Positions 15,718-24,981 of a stretch of DNA of 64,000 nucleotides are shown here, piece after piece. Under the pieces are notes generated by a model that saw only the letters and a program-made list of their open reading frames with translations, was not told the DNA's origin and made no database searches. The stretch covers positions 1,178,001-1,242,000 of the forward strand of contig NZ_CP130832.1 in assembly GCF_030549615.1 (NCBI RefSeq), written 5' to 3'. The first letter of the stretch is position 1; each line of letters begins with the position of its first letter. This DNA comes from Stenotrophomonas sp. 610A2 (GTDB lineage Bacteria > Pseudomonadota > Gammaproteobacteria > Xanthomonadales > Xanthomonadaceae). The translations under genes were made by a program, and so were the position numbers.

Positions 15718-16452
15718 ATGGGTCATAAAGTTCATCCGGTTGGTATCCGCCTCGGTATTTCCAAGGACTGGAACTCCAAGTGGTACGCCAACAAGGCCGA
15801 GTTTGCTGGTTACCTGGCAGCCGACCTGAAAGTTCGCGAGATGCTGCGCAAGAAGCTTGCTCAGGCTGGCATCTCCAAGATCCTCATCGAGCGTCCGGCA
15901 AAGACGGCTCGCGTGACGATCCACACCGCTCGTCCGGGCGTGGTGATCGGCAAGCGTGGTGAGGACATCGAAAAGCTGCGTAAGGAAGTGAGCGAAATGA
16001 TGGGCGTCCCGGCGCACATCAACGTCACCGAAGTGCGCAAGCCGGAGTTGGACGCACAGCTGGTTGCCGAGTCGATCGCGCAGCAGCTGGAGCGCCGCAT
16101 CATGTTCCGCCGCGCAATGAAGCGCTCGGTCGGCAACGCGATGCGCCTGGGTGCCCTGGGCATCAAGGTCAACGTCGGCGGCCGCTTGAACGGCGCTGAA
16201 ATTGCCCGTTCGGAGTGGTACCGCGAAGGCCGCGTGCCGTTGCACACCCTGCGTGCGGATATCGACTACGGTTTCGCTGAAGCCAGCACCACCTACGGCA
16301 TCATCGGCATCAAGGTCTGGATCTACAAGGGTGAAGTCTTTGATTTCTCCCAGGTTGGCCAGGAAAAGCAGGACGACAGCCCGCGCAACGATCGTAACGA
16401 TCGCGGCGACCGCGGTGACCGTCCGTCGCGCCCGGCTCGTGAAGCGAGGTAA
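15718..16452 (+). CDS. rpsC: 30S ribosomal protein S3
   Basis: S3 lies at the mRNA entry side of the 30S subunit and contributes to helicase activity. It has 244 residues. The KH domain with [17 protein letters not shown] is clear, and the C-terminal domain includes [17 protein letters not shown] sequence ([20 protein letters not shown]). Compared with the 233-residue E. coli protein there is an extended, highly charged tail from about residue 219 made of [15 protein letters not shown] repeats, probably disordered. rplP starts 5 bases after the stop. Confidence 0.98.
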   Translation: MGHKVHPVGIRLGISKDWNSKWYANKAEFAGYLAADLKVREMLRKKLAQAGISKILIERPAKTARVTIHTARPGVVIGKRGEDIEKLRKEVSEMMGVPAHINVTEVRKPELDAQLVAESIAQQLERRIMFRRAMKRSVGNAMRLGALGIKVNVGGRLNGAEIARSEWYREGRVPLHTLRADIDYGFAEASTTYGIIGIKVWIYKGEVFDFSQVGQEKQDDSPRNDRNDRGDRGDRPSRPAREAR

Positions 16453-16457
16453 CGGCA

Positions 16458-16871
16458 ATGTTGCAACCCAAGCGAACCAAATACCGCAAGATGTTCAAGG
16501 GCCGCAATGACGGCCTGAGCTGGAGCGCCAATGCCGTCAGCTTCGGCGAGTTCGGCCTGAAGGCTACTGCCCACGGTCAGCTGACCGCGCGTCAGATCGA
16601 AGCGGCTCGCCGCTCGATCAGCCGCTACGTCAAGCGCGGTGGCAAGATGTGGATCCGTGTGTTCCCCGACAAGCCGATCACCAAGAAGCCCATCGAAGTC
16701 CGAATGGGTGCTGGTAAGGGTGGCGTGGAATACTGGGTCGCCCAGATCCAGCCGGGCCGCATGATTTATGAAGTCGAGGGTGTGACCGAGGAAGTGGCAC
16801 GCGAGGCGTTCCGCCTGGCCGCTGCCAAGCTCTCGGTGACCACCACTTTCGTAACCCGGACGGTGCGCTGA
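16458..16871 (+). CDS. rplP: 50S ribosomal protein L16
   Basis: L16 is a late assembly protein near the A-site tRNA elbow and the peptidyl transferase centre. It has 137 residues, beginning [19 protein letters not shown]. The conserved [25 protein letters not shown] region contains the arginine that is hydroxylated in E. coli. The stop codon shares one base with the rpmC start (TGATG), so the two are probably translationally coupled. Confidence 0.98.
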   Translation: MLQPKRTKYRKMFKGRNDGLSWSANAVSFGEFGLKATAHGQLTARQIEAARRSISRYVKRGGKMWIRVFPDKPITKKPIEVRMGAGKGGVEYWVAQIQPGRMIYEVEGVTEEVAREAFRLAAAKLSVTTTFVTRTVR

Positions 16872-17056
16872 TGGACATCAAACAACTCCGCGAGAAGTCG
16901 GCTGACGAACTCAAGGCCCACCTGACCGACCTGCGTAAGGAGCAGTTCTCGCTCCGTATGCAGCAGGTCACCGGCCAGCTGCCGAAGACCCACGAAACCC
17001 GCCGGGTGCGTCGCGAGATTGCTCGCGTCAAGCACCTGATCGGCAGCACGAAGTAA
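16871..17056 (+). CDS. rpmC: 50S ribosomal protein L29
   Basis: L29 sits beside L23 at the exit tunnel opening. It is 61 residues of two alpha helices: [18 protein letters not shown] and [12 protein letters not shown], with the conserved [22 protein letters not shown] segment. It starts on the last base of the rplP stop codon. rpsQ follows after 11 bases. Length is as expected. Confidence 0.97.
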   Translation: MDIKQLREKSADELKAHLTDLRKEQFSLRMQQVTGQLPKTHETRRVRREIARVKHLIGSTK

Positions 17057-17067
17057 GGATGGCTGCG

Positions 17068-17337
17068 ATGAGCGAAAATACTGAAAAGAAGACGCTGCGC
17101 ACGGTCGAAGGCCGTGTCGTCAGCAACAAGATGGACAAGACGGTCACCGTGTTGGTGGAGCGCCAGGTCAAGCACCCGTTGTACGGCAAGTACATCAAGC
17201 GCTCGACCAAGCTGCACGCACACGACGCCGACAACGCCTGCAATGAAGGCGATGTCGTGCGCGTGACCGAGATTGCTCCGATGTCCAAGACCAAGAACTG
17301 GCGCGTGGTGGAAGTCATCACGCGTGCGGCTGAATAA
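17068..17337 (+). CDS. rpsQ: 30S ribosomal protein S17
   Basis: S17 is a primary 16S rRNA binding OB-fold protein needed early in 30S assembly. The start is taken at 17068 ([17 protein letters not shown], 89 residues) because AAGG at 17055-17058 is 9 bases upstream. The in-frame ATG at 17059 would leave only 2 bases. Conserved elements are [28 protein letters not shown] and [12 protein letters not shown]. It is the last gene of the S10 group; rplN follows after 13 bases without a visible promoter or terminator. Confidence 0.96.
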   Translation: MSENTEKKTLRTVEGRVVSNKMDKTVTVLVERQVKHPLYGKYIKRSTKLHAHDADNACNEGDVVRVTEIAPMSKTKNWRVVEVITRAAE

Positions 17338-17350
17338 GGAGATCTGACTC

Positions 17351-17719
17351 ATGATCCAGATGCAGAGCTACCTTGATGCTGCGGACAATTCCGGTGCCAA
17401 GGAACTGATGTGCATCAAGGTGCTTGGTGGTTCCAAGCGCCGTTATGCCCACATCGGCGACATCATCAAGGTCACCGTGAAGGACGCAATCCCGCGCGGC
17501 AAAGTCAAGAAGGGTGAAGTGTATGACGCCGTCGTGGTGCGTACCCGCAAGGGTGTGCGTCGCGCCGATGGCTCGCTGATCCGTTTCGACGGCAACGCTG
17601 CGGTCCTGCTCAACAACAAGCAAGAGCCGATCGGCACCCGCATCTTCGGACCGGTGACCCGTGAACTTCGTTCCGAGAAGTTCATGAAGATCGTCTCGCT
17701 CGCTCCCGAAGTTCTGTGA
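17351..17719 (+). CDS. rplN: 50S ribosomal protein L14
   Basis: L14 forms an intersubunit bridge with 16S rRNA and interacts with L19. It has 122 residues, beginning [19 protein letters not shown]. Conserved segments are [35 protein letters not shown] and [16 protein letters not shown] lies 6-10 bases before the ATG. By E. coli convention it opens the spc operon, but here the spacing to rpsQ is only 13 bases, so S10 and spc genes probably share a transcript at this point. Confidence 0.98.
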   Translation: MIQMQSYLDAADNSGAKELMCIKVLGGSKRRYAHIGDIIKVTVKDAIPRGKVKKGEVYDAVVVRTRKGVRRADGSLIRFDGNAAVLLNNKQEPIGTRIFGPVTRELRSEKFMKIVSLAPEVL

Positions 17720-17735
17720 GCGCCAGGAGATAGTC

Positions 17736-18053
17736 ATGGCTAACCGTATCAAGAAGGGCGACCAGGTTGTCGTCAACACCGGCAAGGACAAGGGCAAGCA
17801 GGGCGAAGTCGTCCGCGTAGACGGCGACCGCGTGGTCGTCGCCAACGTGAACATCGTCAAGCGCCACACCAAGCCGAACCCGCAGGCAGGCGTTGCCGGC
17901 GGCGTGGTCGAGCGTGAAGCGTCGATCCATATCTCCAACGTGAATGTGCTGAACCCGGCTTCGGGCAAGGGCGAACGCGTTGGCTTCAAGGTGCTGGAGG
18001 ATGGACGCAAACTGCGTGTGTTCCGCTCCAGCGGTGAGGCGCTGGACGCCTAA
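17736..18053 (+). CDS. rplX: 50S ribosomal protein L24
   Basis: L24 is one of the two initiators of 50S assembly and binds the 5' end of 23S rRNA. It has 105 residues with an N-terminal KOW motif ([23 protein letters not shown]), then [20 protein letters not shown] and the SNVNVLNP segment. AGGAGA precedes the ATG. rplE follows after 10 bases. In E. coli S8 represses the spc operon by binding near the rplX-rplE junction. I could not confirm an S8-like RNA fold in this 10-base junction. Confidence 0.97.
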   Translation: MANRIKKGDQVVVNTGKDKGKQGEVVRVDGDRVVVANVNIVKRHTKPNPQAGVAGGVVEREASIHISNVNVLNPASGKGERVGFKVLEDGRKLRVFRSSGEALDA

Positions 18054-18063
18054 GGACTGACCG

Positions 18064-18606
18064 ATGAATTCACGTCTCGAAAAGTTTTACAAGGAAGAAG
18101 TGGTACCGGCGCTGACCAAGCAGTTCGGTTACACCAATCCGATGGAAGTGCCGCGCCTGGTCAAGGTCACCCTGAACATGGGTGTGGGCGAAGCTGCGAC
18201 CAACAAGAAGGTTCTTGAGAACGCCGTTGCCGACATGACCAAGATCACCGGCCAGAAGCCGGTGGTCACCAAGTCGCGCGTCTCGGTGGCTTCGTTCAAG
18301 ATCCGTGATGGTTGGCCGATCGGCTGCAAGGTCACGCTGCGTCGTGACACCATGTTTGAGTTCCTGGATCGCCTGATCAACATCTCGCTGCCGCGCGTGC
18401 GTGACTTCCGCGGCGTGTCGGGTCGTTCGTTCGACGGTCGTGGCAACTACAACATGGGTGTGAAGGAACAGATCATCTTCCCGGAAATCGACTTCGACGC
18501 CGTCGACGCGATCCGCGGTATGGATATCGCCATCACCACCACCGCCAAGACCGACGCGGAAGCGAAGGCGCTGCTCGCAGCGTTCAAGTTCCCGTTCCGT
18601 AACTGA
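18064..18606 (+). CDS. rplE: 50S ribosomal protein L5
   Basis: L5 binds 5S rRNA in the central protuberance and contacts S13 across the subunit bridge. It has 180 residues, starting [20 protein letters not shown]. Conserved pieces are [51 protein letters not shown] and [15 protein letters not shown]. rpsN is 18 bases downstream. Confidence 0.98.
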   Translation: MNSRLEKFYKEEVVPALTKQFGYTNPMEVPRLVKVTLNMGVGEAATNKKVLENAVADMTKITGQKPVVTKSRVSVASFKIRDGWPIGCKVTLRRDTMFEFLDRLINISLPRVRDFRGVSGRSFDGRGNYNMGVKEQIIFPEIDFDAVDAIRGMDIAITTTAKTDAEAKALLAAFKFPFRN

Positions 18607-18624
18607 TTCGTCGAGGATACAGAA

Positions 18625-18930
18625 ATGGCAAAGACCTCAATGGTCAACCGCGACATCAAGCGGAAGAAGCTGGCTCTGAAGTACGCCGACAAGCGTGCAG
18701 CTCTGAAGAAGATCGTGTCCTCGGTGGACGCGAGCTACGAAGAGAAGGCTGAAGCCGTGATCAAGTTGTCGAAGCTGCCGCGCGATTCGTCGCCGAGCCG
18801 CCACCGCAACCGTTGCGAGCTGTCGGGTCGTCCGCGTGGCGTGTACAGCAAGTTCGGCCTTGGCCGCAACAAGCTGCGCGAAGCCACCATGCGCGGTGAC
18901 GTGCCGGGCCTGCGCAAGGCAAGCTGGTAA
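18625..18930 (+). CDS. rpsN: 30S ribosomal protein S14 (zinc-independent form)
   Basis: S14 lies in the 30S head near S3 and S10. It has 101 residues, the long C-minus type: the CxxC pairs of the zinc-binding form are absent and only one cysteine ([12 protein letters not shown]) is present. It begins [20 protein letters not shown]. The C-terminal [24 protein letters not shown] is fully conserved. Unusually, a 215-base gap with two perfect hairpins, one U-tailed, separates it from rpsH. Confidence 0.98.
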   Translation: MAKTSMVNRDIKRKKLALKYADKRAALKKIVSSVDASYEEKAEAVIKLSKLPRDSSPSRHRNRCELSGRPRGVYSKFGLGRNKLREATMRGDVPGLRKASW

Positions 18931-18940
18931 GCAATAACCC

Positions 18941-18962
18941 GACCGGGCCGCAAGGCCCGGTC
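18941..18962 (+). other. hairpin 1 in the rpsN-rpsH gap (GCAA loop)
   Basis: Perfect 9-bp stem GACCGGGCC/GGCCCGGTC closed by a GCAA tetraloop, 10 bases after the rpsN stop. No T-run follows. A GNRA-capped stem of this kind can protect an mRNA 3' end. Confidence 0.6.
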
Positions 18963-18998
18963 AGGTCGCCGGAAGGGCAACCTGAAGGCAAAGCAAAT

Positions 18999-19023
18999 AG
19001 TCCGACGCAAGTCGGACTTTTTG
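18999..19023 (+). terminator. terminator-like hairpin inside the spc genes
   Basis: Perfect 8-bp stem AGTCCGAC/GTCGGACT with a GCAA loop, followed by five T residues. It fits an intrinsic terminator yet lies between rpsN and rpsH. A TACAAT box follows at 19027-19032, a possible -10 of a restart promoter, but no convincing -35 is seen at the correct distance. Confidence 0.75.
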
Positions 19024-19145
19024 TTGTACAATCCCGCTTCTTGCCTGCCCGAAAAGGGTGGCAGGTGCGTAAAGGGCCCTGGCCCATCCCAGGAAAACAC
19101 AAGATTTTCGCGAAAGCGGATATCGGTGCACTCAAAGGTATCTAC

Positions 19146-19544
19146 ATGAGCATGACTGATCCCATCGCCGACCTGCTGGTCCGCATCAAGAATGCGGCCG
19201 CGGTTGGCAAGCAGACGGTGAAAGCCCCGTCGTCCAAGGTCAAGGTGGCTATTGCCCAGGTCCTGAAGGACGAGGGTTACATCACTGACCTGCGCGTCAA
19301 CAACATCGAAAACAACAAGGCCGAGCTTGAAATCGTCCTGAAGTATTTCGAAGGCAAGCCGGTCATCGCGACCCTGAAGCGCTTCTCGCGTTCGGGCCTG
19401 CGTCAGTACCGTGGCAAGTCCGATCTGCCGAAGGTCCTGAACGGCCTGGGCGTCGCCATCATTTCCACCTCCAAGGGCATCATGACTGATGCGCAGGCGC
19501 GCCAGTTGGGCGTCGGCGGCGAAGTCCTGTGCTTCGTGGCCTAA
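19146..19544 (+). CDS. rpsH: 30S ribosomal protein S8
   Basis: S8 is a primary 16S rRNA binding protein and, in E. coli, the repressor of the spc operon. The 132-residue form starting [17 protein letters not shown] at 19146 is chosen: it has the family length and AAAGG 6-7 bases upstream. The frame is open upstream, but that sequence is the terminator-containing gap. The C-terminal [19 protein letters not shown] is conserved. rplF follows after 15 bases. Confidence 0.97.
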   Translation: MSMTDPIADLLVRIKNAAAVGKQTVKAPSSKVKVAIAQVLKDEGYITDLRVNNIENNKAELEIVLKYFEGKPVIATLKRFSRSGLRQYRGKSDLPKVLNGLGVAIISTSKGIMTDAQARQLGVGGEVLCFVA

Positions 19545-19559
19545 GGGAAGGAGTCCACT

Positions 19560-20087
19560 ATGTCCCGCGTAGCCAAGAAGCCGATCAACCTGCCCAAGGG
19601 CGTTGAACTGACCATCCAGCCGGAAGTTGTGAGCGTGAAGGGCCCGAAGGGCACCCTGTCGCTGAACAAGGCCGCTGGCGTTGAAATCACTCTCGACAAC
19701 GGCGTTGCCACGCTGAGCCCGAAGGATATTTCCTTCGATGCGCTGACCGGCACCGTGCGTGCGATCCTGGCCAACATGGTGCAGGGCGTGTCCGAAGGCT
19801 TCGAGCGCAAGCTGGAGCTGGTCGGCGTGGGTTACCGCGCTGCCATGCAGGGCAAGGACCTGAATCTGTCGCTGGGCTTCTCCCACCCTGTCGTGTTCGT
19901 GGCGCCGGAAGGCATCACCCTGTCGACCCCGACGCAGACGGAAATCGTCGTGCAGGGCGCAGACAAGCAGGTTGTCGGTGAAGTTGCCGCCAAGATCCGT
20001 GGTTTCCGTCCGCCGGAGCCCTATAAGGGCAAGGGTGTGAAGTACGCCGGTGAAGTCATCATTCGCAAGGAAGCCAAGAAGGCCTAA
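19560..20087 (+). CDS. rplF: 50S ribosomal protein L6
   Basis: L6 lies near the GTPase-associated centre and is a late 50S assembly protein. It has 175 residues, beginning [19 protein letters not shown]. The duplicated alpha/beta fold is reflected in [11 protein letters not shown] and the second half ending [17 protein letters not shown], the universally conserved C-terminal signature. GGAAGGAG precedes the ATG. rplR is 33 bases downstream. Confidence 0.98.
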   Translation: MSRVAKKPINLPKGVELTIQPEVVSVKGPKGTLSLNKAAGVEITLDNGVATLSPKDISFDALTGTVRAILANMVQGVSEGFERKLELVGVGYRAAMQGKDLNLSLGFSHPVVFVAPEGITLSTPTQTEIVVQGADKQVVGEVAAKIRGFRPPEPYKGKGVKYAGEVIIRKEAKKA

Positions 20088-20120
20088 TTCCTAGGTTTTC
20101 AGCTTTCGAGGATAAAGAAC

Positions 20121-20474
20121 ATGAACAAGAACATCGCCCGTCTGCGTCGCGCCAAGTCGACCCGTTCGCACATCCGTACCCTGGGCGTTGCGCGCTTGTC
20201 GGTCCTGCGCACCGGTCAGCACCTGTACGCACAGATCTTCACTGCCGACGGCTCCCTGGTGCTGGCTGCTGCCAACACCGCACAGGCCGACGTCAAGGAA
20301 GGCCTGAAGAGCGGCAAGAACATGGAAGCCGCCACCAAGGTTGGCAAGCTGATTGCAGAGCGCGCCAAGGCTGCTGGTATCGAGAAGGTCGCTTTCGACC
20401 GCTCGGGCTACCGCTACCACGGTCGCATCAAGGCTCTTGCTGATGCTGCCCGCGAAGGCGGCCTGCAGTTCTAA
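20121..20474 (+). CDS. rplR: 50S ribosomal protein L18
   Basis: L18 binds 5S rRNA and carries it into the large subunit with L5. It has 117 residues, beginning [20 protein letters not shown]. The conserved C-terminal half includes [46 protein letters not shown] precedes the ATG. A 161-base gap with two perfect hairpins separates it from rpsE, far longer than the usual few bases. Confidence 0.98.
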   Translation: MNKNIARLRRAKSTRSHIRTLGVARLSVLRTGQHLYAQIFTADGSLVLAAANTAQADVKEGLKSGKNMEAATKVGKLIAERAKAAGIEKVAFDRSGYRYHGRIKALADAAREGGLQF

Positions 20475-20482
20475 GCAATACA

Positions 20483-20536
20483 GGAAAGGGGCCTTTGGCC
20501 CCTTTCCGCCTGCCTGCCGGTACGGGTTTGTACCGG
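20483..20536 (+). other. two hairpins in the rplR-rpsE gap
   Basis: The first is a perfect 11-bp stem GGAAAGGGGCC/GGCCCCTTTCC with a TTT loop (20483-20507). The second is CCGGTAC/GTACCGG with a GGGTTT loop (20517-20536). Neither has a following T-run. The remaining 100 bases before rpsE show no clear promoter. Confidence 0.55.
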
Positions 20537-20635
20537 GCGCCCTTCGTTCTTATGCAGCGACCGGCGAAACATCGCTTCAACTCACAACCATAAGCGGCAT
20601 CGAGCCGTACATACCCAATCAATCAAGGAATCGAA

Positions 20636-21178
20636 ATGGCAGAAGAGCGTCAGCAGCGGGGTCGCGATCGCGACCGTAACCGCGAAGAGAAAATCGACGA
20701 CGGCATGATCGAGAAGCTGGTCGCGGTCAACCGCGTCAGCAAGACCGTCAAGGGTGGCCGCCAGTTCACCTTCACCGCACTGACCGTGGTCGGTGATGGC
20801 GAAGGCAAGGTCGGCTTCGGTTATGGCAAGGCGCGTGAAGTGCCGGTCGCCATCCAGAAGTCGATGGAGCAGGCCCGCAAGAACCAGGTCAGCGTTGATC
20901 TGAACAACGGCACGTTGTGGCACACCATCAAGGATGGTCACGGCGCAGCTCGCGTGTTCATGCAGCCGGCTTCGGAAGGTACTGGCGTCATCGCCGGTGG
21001 TGCCATGCGCGCCGTGCTGGAAGCCGTTGGCGTGAAGAACGTCCTGGCCAAGGCAACCGGTTCGCGTAACCCGATCAACCTGGTCCGTGCCACCCTGAAG
21101 GGTCTGGCCGGTGCACAGTCCCCGGCCCGTATTGCTGCCAAGCGCGGCAAGAAGTTGGAGGATCTGAACCATGGCTAA
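20636..21178 (+). CDS. rpsE: 30S ribosomal protein S5
   Basis: S5 lies at the mRNA entry and the decoding site; changes in it cause spectinomycin resistance or ribosomal ambiguity. It has 180 residues with a charged N-terminal extension rich in Arg and Asp (residues 1-20). The double-stranded RNA-binding fold follows, with [14 protein letters not shown], the spectinomycin loop sequence [10 protein letters not shown] intact, and [10 protein letters not shown]. The C-terminus overlaps rpmD by eight bases. AAGGAATC precedes the ATG. Confidence 0.98.
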   Translation: MAEERQQRGRDRDRNREEKIDDGMIEKLVAVNRVSKTVKGGRQFTFTALTVVGDGEGKVGFGYGKAREVPVAIQKSMEQARKNQVSVDLNNGTLWHTIKDGHGAARVFMQPASEGTGVIAGGAMRAVLEAVGVKNVLAKATGSRNPINLVRATLKGLAGAQSPARIAAKRGKKLEDLNHG

Positions 21179-21362
21179 TGAAATCGTCAAGACCGTCAAG
21201 GTGCGCCTGGTGCGCGGCCTGCGTGGCACCCAGTCGCGTCACCGCCTGTCGGTGCGTGCCCTGGGCCTGAACAAGCTCAATGATGTGCGTGAACTGAAGG
21301 ACAGCCCGCAGGTTCGCGGTCTGATCAACAAGGTTCAGTACCTCGTCCAGGTTGAGGAGTAA
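21171..21362 (+). CDS. rpmD: 50S ribosomal protein L30
   Basis: L30 is a small 50S protein that bacteria often dispense with. It has 63 residues: [21 protein letters not shown], then [20 protein letters not shown] and VQYLVQVEE. It starts within the last eight bases of rpsE, so translation is probably coupled. rplO is 6 bases downstream. Confidence 0.97.
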   Translation: MANEIVKTVKVRLVRGLRGTQSRHRLSVRALGLNKLNDVRELKDSPQVRGLINKVQYLVQVEE

Positions 21363-21368
21363 TCGACC

Positions 21369-21812
21369 ATGACTATGCGTCTCAATGAACTGAGCCCGGC
21401 ACCGGGCGCCCGCACCGAGCGCACCCGCGTCGGCCGCGGTATCGGCTCCGGCCTGGGCAAGACCTGCGGCCGCGGCCACAAGGGTTCGTTCGCTCGCAAG
21501 GGCGGCGGCAAGATCAAGGCTGGCTTCGAAGGCGGCCAGACCCCGATGCAACGTCGTCTGCCGAAGATCGGCTTCTTCTCGCACAAGGCCAAGGACACTG
21601 CAGAAGTGCTGTCCTACCACCTTGATCGCCTGGAAGCTGGTGAGATCGACGTGGCAGCACTGCGTGCCGCCAAGCTGATCCCGACGGCTGCAAAGAAGGT
21701 CAAGATCGTCCTGAAGGGCGAGCTGAGCAAGGCGTTCACCCTGAAGGGTGTTTCCGCCACTGCTGGCGCCAAGGCCGCGATTGAAGCTGCCGGCGGCAGC
21801 GTACAGGAGTAA
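21369..21812 (+). CDS. rplO: 50S ribosomal protein L15
   Basis: L15 is a mid-to-late assembly protein that threads through 23S rRNA. It has 147 residues with the long basic glycine-rich N-terminal extension ([17 protein letters not shown] and [16 protein letters not shown]). The first ATG (21369) is kept because GAGGAG is 9 bases upstream; the ATG at 21375 would be 15 bases away. secY starts 7 bases after the stop. Confidence 0.97.
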   Translation: MTMRLNELSPAPGARTERTRVGRGIGSGLGKTCGRGHKGSFARKGGGKIKAGFEGGQTPMQRRLPKIGFFSHKAKDTAEVLSYHLDRLEAGEIDVAALRAAKLIPTAAKKVKIVLKGELSKAFTLKGVSATAGAKAAIEAAGGSVQE

Positions 21813-21819
21813 CTGGAAC

Positions 21820-23175
21820 ATGGCGCAAGCTGGCATCGGTAAACTCGCGGCAGGGGCGGGCAAGTTCACGGAACTTCGCCAACGCCTCCTGTTCGTACTT
21901 GGGGCATTGCTCGTCTATCGCATCGGCTGTTATGTGCCGGTGCCGGGCGTCAATCCCGATGCCATGCTTGCGCTGATGCAGGCGCAGGGCGGCGGTATCG
22001 TGGACATGTTCAACATGTTCTCGGGCGGCGCCCTGCACCGTTTCAGTATCTTCGCGTTGAATGTGATGCCGTATATCTCGGCATCCATCGTGATGCAGCT
22101 GGCGGTCCACATCTTCCCGGCCCTGAAGGCCATGCAGAAGGAAGGTGAGTCTGGTCGTCGCAAGATCACGCAGTATTCGCGCATCGGCGCGGTGCTCCTG
22201 GCGGTGGTGCAGGGCGGCAGTATTGCGCTGGCACTGCAGAACCAGGTGTCGCCGGGCGGTGCACCGGTGGTTTACGCGCCGGGCATGGGCTTCGTGTTGA
22301 CCGCGATCATCGCGCTCACCGCAGGCACCATCTTCCTGATGTGGGTGGGTGAGCAGGTGACGGAGCGGGGCATCGGCAACGGTGTATCGCTGATCATCTT
22401 CGCCGGCATCGTGGCTGGCCTGCCGGCTGCCGTGATCCACACCGTTGAAGCCTATCGTGACGGCAACATGAGCTTCATCTCGTTGCTGATCATCGTGCTG
22501 GTGGTGCTGGCTTTCACCTACTTCGTGGTGTTCGTCGAGCGCGGTCAGCGCCGCATCACCGTCAATTACGCCCGCCGTCAGGGTGGCCGTAATGCCTATA
22601 TGAACCAGACCTCGTTCCTGCCGTTGAAGCTCAACATGGCAGGCGTGATCCCGGCCATCTTCGCTTCCAGCATCCTTGCCTTCCCGGCAACGCTGGCAAT
22701 GTGGTCCGGCCAGGCCAGCTCGGCCACATGGCTGCAGAAAGTTGCCAACGCGCTGGGTCCGGGCGAGCCGCTGCACATGATCGTGTTTGCTGGCCTGATC
22801 ACCGGTTTTGCGTTCTTCTACACCGCGCTGGTGTTCAATTCGCAGGAAACCGCTGACAACCTGAAGAAGTCGGGCGCGCTGATTCCGGGCATCCGTCCGG
22901 GCAAGGCCACCGCAGATTACATCGATGCCGTGCTGACTCGTCTGACGGCTGCCGGTTCGCTGTACCTGGTGATCGTCTGCCTGCTGCCGGAAATCATGCG
23001 TACCCAGCTCAATGCCTCGTTCTACTTCGGCGGCACCTCGCTGCTGATCGTGGTGGTGGTGGTGATGGACTTCATCGCGCAGGTCCAGGCGCATCTGATG
23101 TCGCACCAGTACGAGAGCCTGTTGAAGAAGGCCAACCTGAAGGGCGGCAACCGCGGCGGCTTTGCACGCGGCTGA
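21820..23175 (+). CDS. secY: preprotein translocase subunit SecY
   Basis: SecY is the central channel of the Sec translocon in the inner membrane and works with SecE, SecG and SecA. The 451-residue form starting [20 protein letters not shown] at 21820 has CAGGAG upstream. About ten hydrophobic segments are visible. Conserved cytosolic loops include [20 protein letters not shown] and [19 protein letters not shown], and [19 protein letters not shown] follows later. It is the last spc gene. rpmJ, which follows secY in many bacteria, is not here. Confidence 0.98.
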   Translation: MAQAGIGKLAAGAGKFTELRQRLLFVLGALLVYRIGCYVPVPGVNPDAMLALMQAQGGGIVDMFNMFSGGALHRFSIFALNVMPYISASIVMQLAVHIFPALKAMQKEGESGRRKITQYSRIGAVLLAVVQGGSIALALQNQVSPGGAPVVYAPGMGFVLTAIIALTAGTIFLMWVGEQVTERGIGNGVSLIIFAGIVAGLPAAVIHTVEAYRDGNMSFISLLIIVLVVLAFTYFVVFVERGQRRITVNYARRQGGRNAYMNQTSFLPLKLNMAGVIPAIFASSILAFPATLAMWSGQASSATWLQKVANALGPGEPLHMIVFAGLITGFAFFYTALVFNSQETADNLKKSGALIPGIRPGKATADYIDAVLTRLTAAGSLYLVIVCLLPEIMRTQLNASFYFGGTSLLIVVVVVMDFIAQVQAHLMSHQYESLLKKANLKGGNRGGFARG

Positions 23176-23521
23176 TTCACCAGTTATACTTGTTGCTTAA
23201 TTACGCGAAACCCGCCCTGGTCAACCGGGCGGGTTTCCAAACAGAAGGGCGGCCCCTGCAGCGGTTTCGGGTGGGGGTGTGATGTGGTTGTTCCGCGCGG
23301 GAGTAGCGCGGGCGGCTGGGAGATGACTCTCCTTGCCAGGCACATCCGGCGCCGGAGCATGGGCACACTCCCCACGCCGGGTCTGTGGAACGTTATGTTC
23401 CACGACTTCCAAGCAAACCGAAGCCTTGTTAGTATCGCTAGTTCACTTTTTTGATCCATCCTGCCGGATTGGCGCGCCCCGTGGTGCGCAGTCGGCCATC
23501 ACTCAGCTGGAGAACCGCGTC
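23176..23521 (+). other. secY-rpsM intergenic region (346 bases)
   Basis: No gene, and specifically no rpmJ, is seen. A perfect 11-bp hairpin GAAACCCGCCC/GGGCGGGTTTC with a 9-base loop (23207-23237) lies after secY, but without a T-run outside the stem. A second stem GTGGAAC/GTTCCAC (23385-23403) lies in what would be the alpha-operon leader. A TAGTAT box at 23430 might be a -10, with only a weak TTCCAA 17 bases upstream, so I do not call a promoter. Confidence 0.55.
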
Positions 23522-23878
23522 ATGGCGCGTATTGCAGGCGTCAACCTGCCAGCCCAGAAGCACGTCTGGGTCGGGTTGCAAAGCATTTACGGCATCGGCC
23601 GTACCCGTTCGAAGAAGGTCTGCGAAGTCGCGGGCGTTGCTTCGACCACCAAAATCCGCGATCTGTCGGAGCCGGAAATCGATCGTCTGCGCCTGGAAGT
23701 GGGCAAGTACATCGTTGAAGGCGATCTGCGTCGCGAAATCGGCATTGCCATCAAGCGCCTGATGGACCTGGGTTGCTACCGCGGCCTGCGTCACCGTCGT
23801 GGTCTCCCGCTGCGTGGTCAGCGCACCAAGACCAATGCACGTACCCGTAAGGGTCCGCGCAAGGCTCTGAAGAAGTAA
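23522..23878 (+). CDS. rpsM: 30S ribosomal protein S13
   Basis: S13 in the 30S head forms bridges with L5 and contacts P-site tRNA through its C-terminal tail. The 118-residue form starts [19 protein letters not shown] at 23522. The helix-two-turn-helix [15 protein letters not shown] and the tail [25 protein letters not shown] are conserved. It opens the alpha group; rpsK is 12 bases downstream. Confidence 0.98.
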   Translation: MARIAGVNLPAQKHVWVGLQSIYGIGRTRSKKVCEVAGVASTTKIRDLSEPEIDRLRLEVGKYIVEGDLRREIGIAIKRLMDLGCYRGLRHRRGLPLRGQRTKTNARTRKGPRKALKK

Positions 23879-23890
23879 GGGACCTAGATA

Positions 23891-24283
23891 ATGGCTAAGC
23901 CCGCTGCTGCAAAAACCAAGAAGAAGATCAAGCGCGTCATCACTGATGGCGTTGCCCACGTCCACGCTTCGTTCAACAACACCATCGTGACCATCACCGA
24001 CCGTCAGGGCAATGCACTGTCCTGGGCGACCTCCGGTGGCGCTGGCTTCCGTGGTTCGCGTAAGTCGACTCCGTTCGCCGCTCAGGTTGCCGCCGAAAAG
24101 GCTGGCAAGGCTGCGCTGGATTACGGCCTGAAGTCGCTGGAAGTCCGCATCAAGGGTCCGGGTCCGGGCCGTGAGTCGGCCGTACGTTCGTTGAACAACG
24201 TCGGCTACAAGATCACCAACATCATCGACGTGACGCCAATCCCGCACAACGGGTGCCGTCCGCCGAAGAAGCGTCGCGTCTAA
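23891..24283 (+). CDS. rpsK: 30S ribosomal protein S11
   Basis: S11 forms the platform of the 30S subunit near the mRNA exit. It has 130 residues with a lysine-rich start ([20 protein letters not shown]). Conserved segments are [36 protein letters not shown] and the C-terminal [19 protein letters not shown]. rpsD is 14 bases downstream. Confidence 0.98.
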   Translation: MAKPAAAKTKKKIKRVITDGVAHVHASFNNTIVTITDRQGNALSWATSGGAGFRGSRKSTPFAAQVAAEKAGKAALDYGLKSLEVRIKGPGPGRESAVRSLNNVGYKITNIIDVTPIPHNGCRPPKKRRV

Positions 24284-24297
24284 AGGAGCGATAAGAA

Positions 24298-24927
24298 ATG
24301 GCTCGTTATATCGGTCCTACCTGTAAGCTCGCCCGCCGCGAAGGCGCCGACCTCTCCCTGAAGAGCCCGGCCCGCGCGTTGGATTCCAAGTGCAAGCTGG
24401 AGCAGAAGCCCGGCCAGCACGGCGCCACTGCCCGTAAGGGCAAGCTGTCCGACTACGCTACCCAGCTGCGTGAAAAGCAGAAGGTCAAGCGTATCTACGG
24501 TCTGCTGGAGCGTCAGTTCCGCAACTACTACAAGAAGGCCTCGACCAAGAAGGGCAACACCGGCGAGAACCTGCTGCAGTTGTTGGAAACCCGTCTGGAC
24601 AACGTCGTCTACCGCATGGGCTTCGCAGTGACCCGTCCGGCTGCTCGTCAGCTGGTCTCGCACCGCGGCGTCACGGTCAATGGCAAGTCGGTCAACCTGG
24701 CTTCGTACCAGATCAAGGCCGGCGACGCGATTGCGCTGTCTGAAAAGGCTGCCAAGCAGCTGCGCGTCCAGGAAGCCCTGGTCGTTGCCGAGCAGCACGA
24801 CCTCAGCCCGTCGTGGGTCGAAGTCGATTCGAAGAAGTTCAGCGGCGTCTTCAAGGCCGTTCCGGATCGTGCGGACCTGCCTGCGGATATCAACGAAGCG
24901 CTGATCGTCGAGTTGTATTCGAAGTAA
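24298..24927 (+). CDS. rpsD: 30S ribosomal protein S4
   Basis: S4 initiates 30S assembly at the 5' domain of 16S rRNA. In E. coli it also represses the alpha operon. It has 209 residues: an N-terminal domain with [16 protein letters not shown] and KPGQHG, then the S4 RNA-binding domain ([27 protein letters not shown]). AGGAGCG precedes the ATG. A 54-base gap with a hairpin separates it from rpoA. Confidence 0.98.
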   Translation: MARYIGPTCKLARREGADLSLKSPARALDSKCKLEQKPGQHGATARKGKLSDYATQLREKQKVKRIYGLLERQFRNYYKKASTKKGNTGENLLQLLETRLDNVVYRMGFAVTRPAARQLVSHRGVTVNGKSVNLASYQIKAGDAIALSEKAAKQLRVQEALVVAEQHDLSPSWVEVDSKKFSGVFKAVPDRADLPADINEALIVELYSK

Positions 24928-24939
24928 TTCACAATGGAG

Positions 24940-24963
24940 AACCTCCGGGTTGCACCGGAGGTT
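24940..24963 (+). other. hairpin in the rpsD-rpoA gap
   Basis: Perfect 9-bp stem AACCTCCGG/CCGGAGGTT with a GTTGCA loop. It ends 3 bases before the AGGAGA Shine-Dalgarno of rpoA. The right arm itself contains GGAGG, so the stem hides one ribosome-binding-like sequence and leaves the second free. Confidence 0.6.
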
Positions 24964-24981
24964 CGCAGGAGAACCCGCAAC

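Noticed and set aside
23176..23521. A missed rpmJ between secY and rpsM
   Set aside because: No MKVR...-type 37-41 residue frame with CxxC is present in any frame of this gap.
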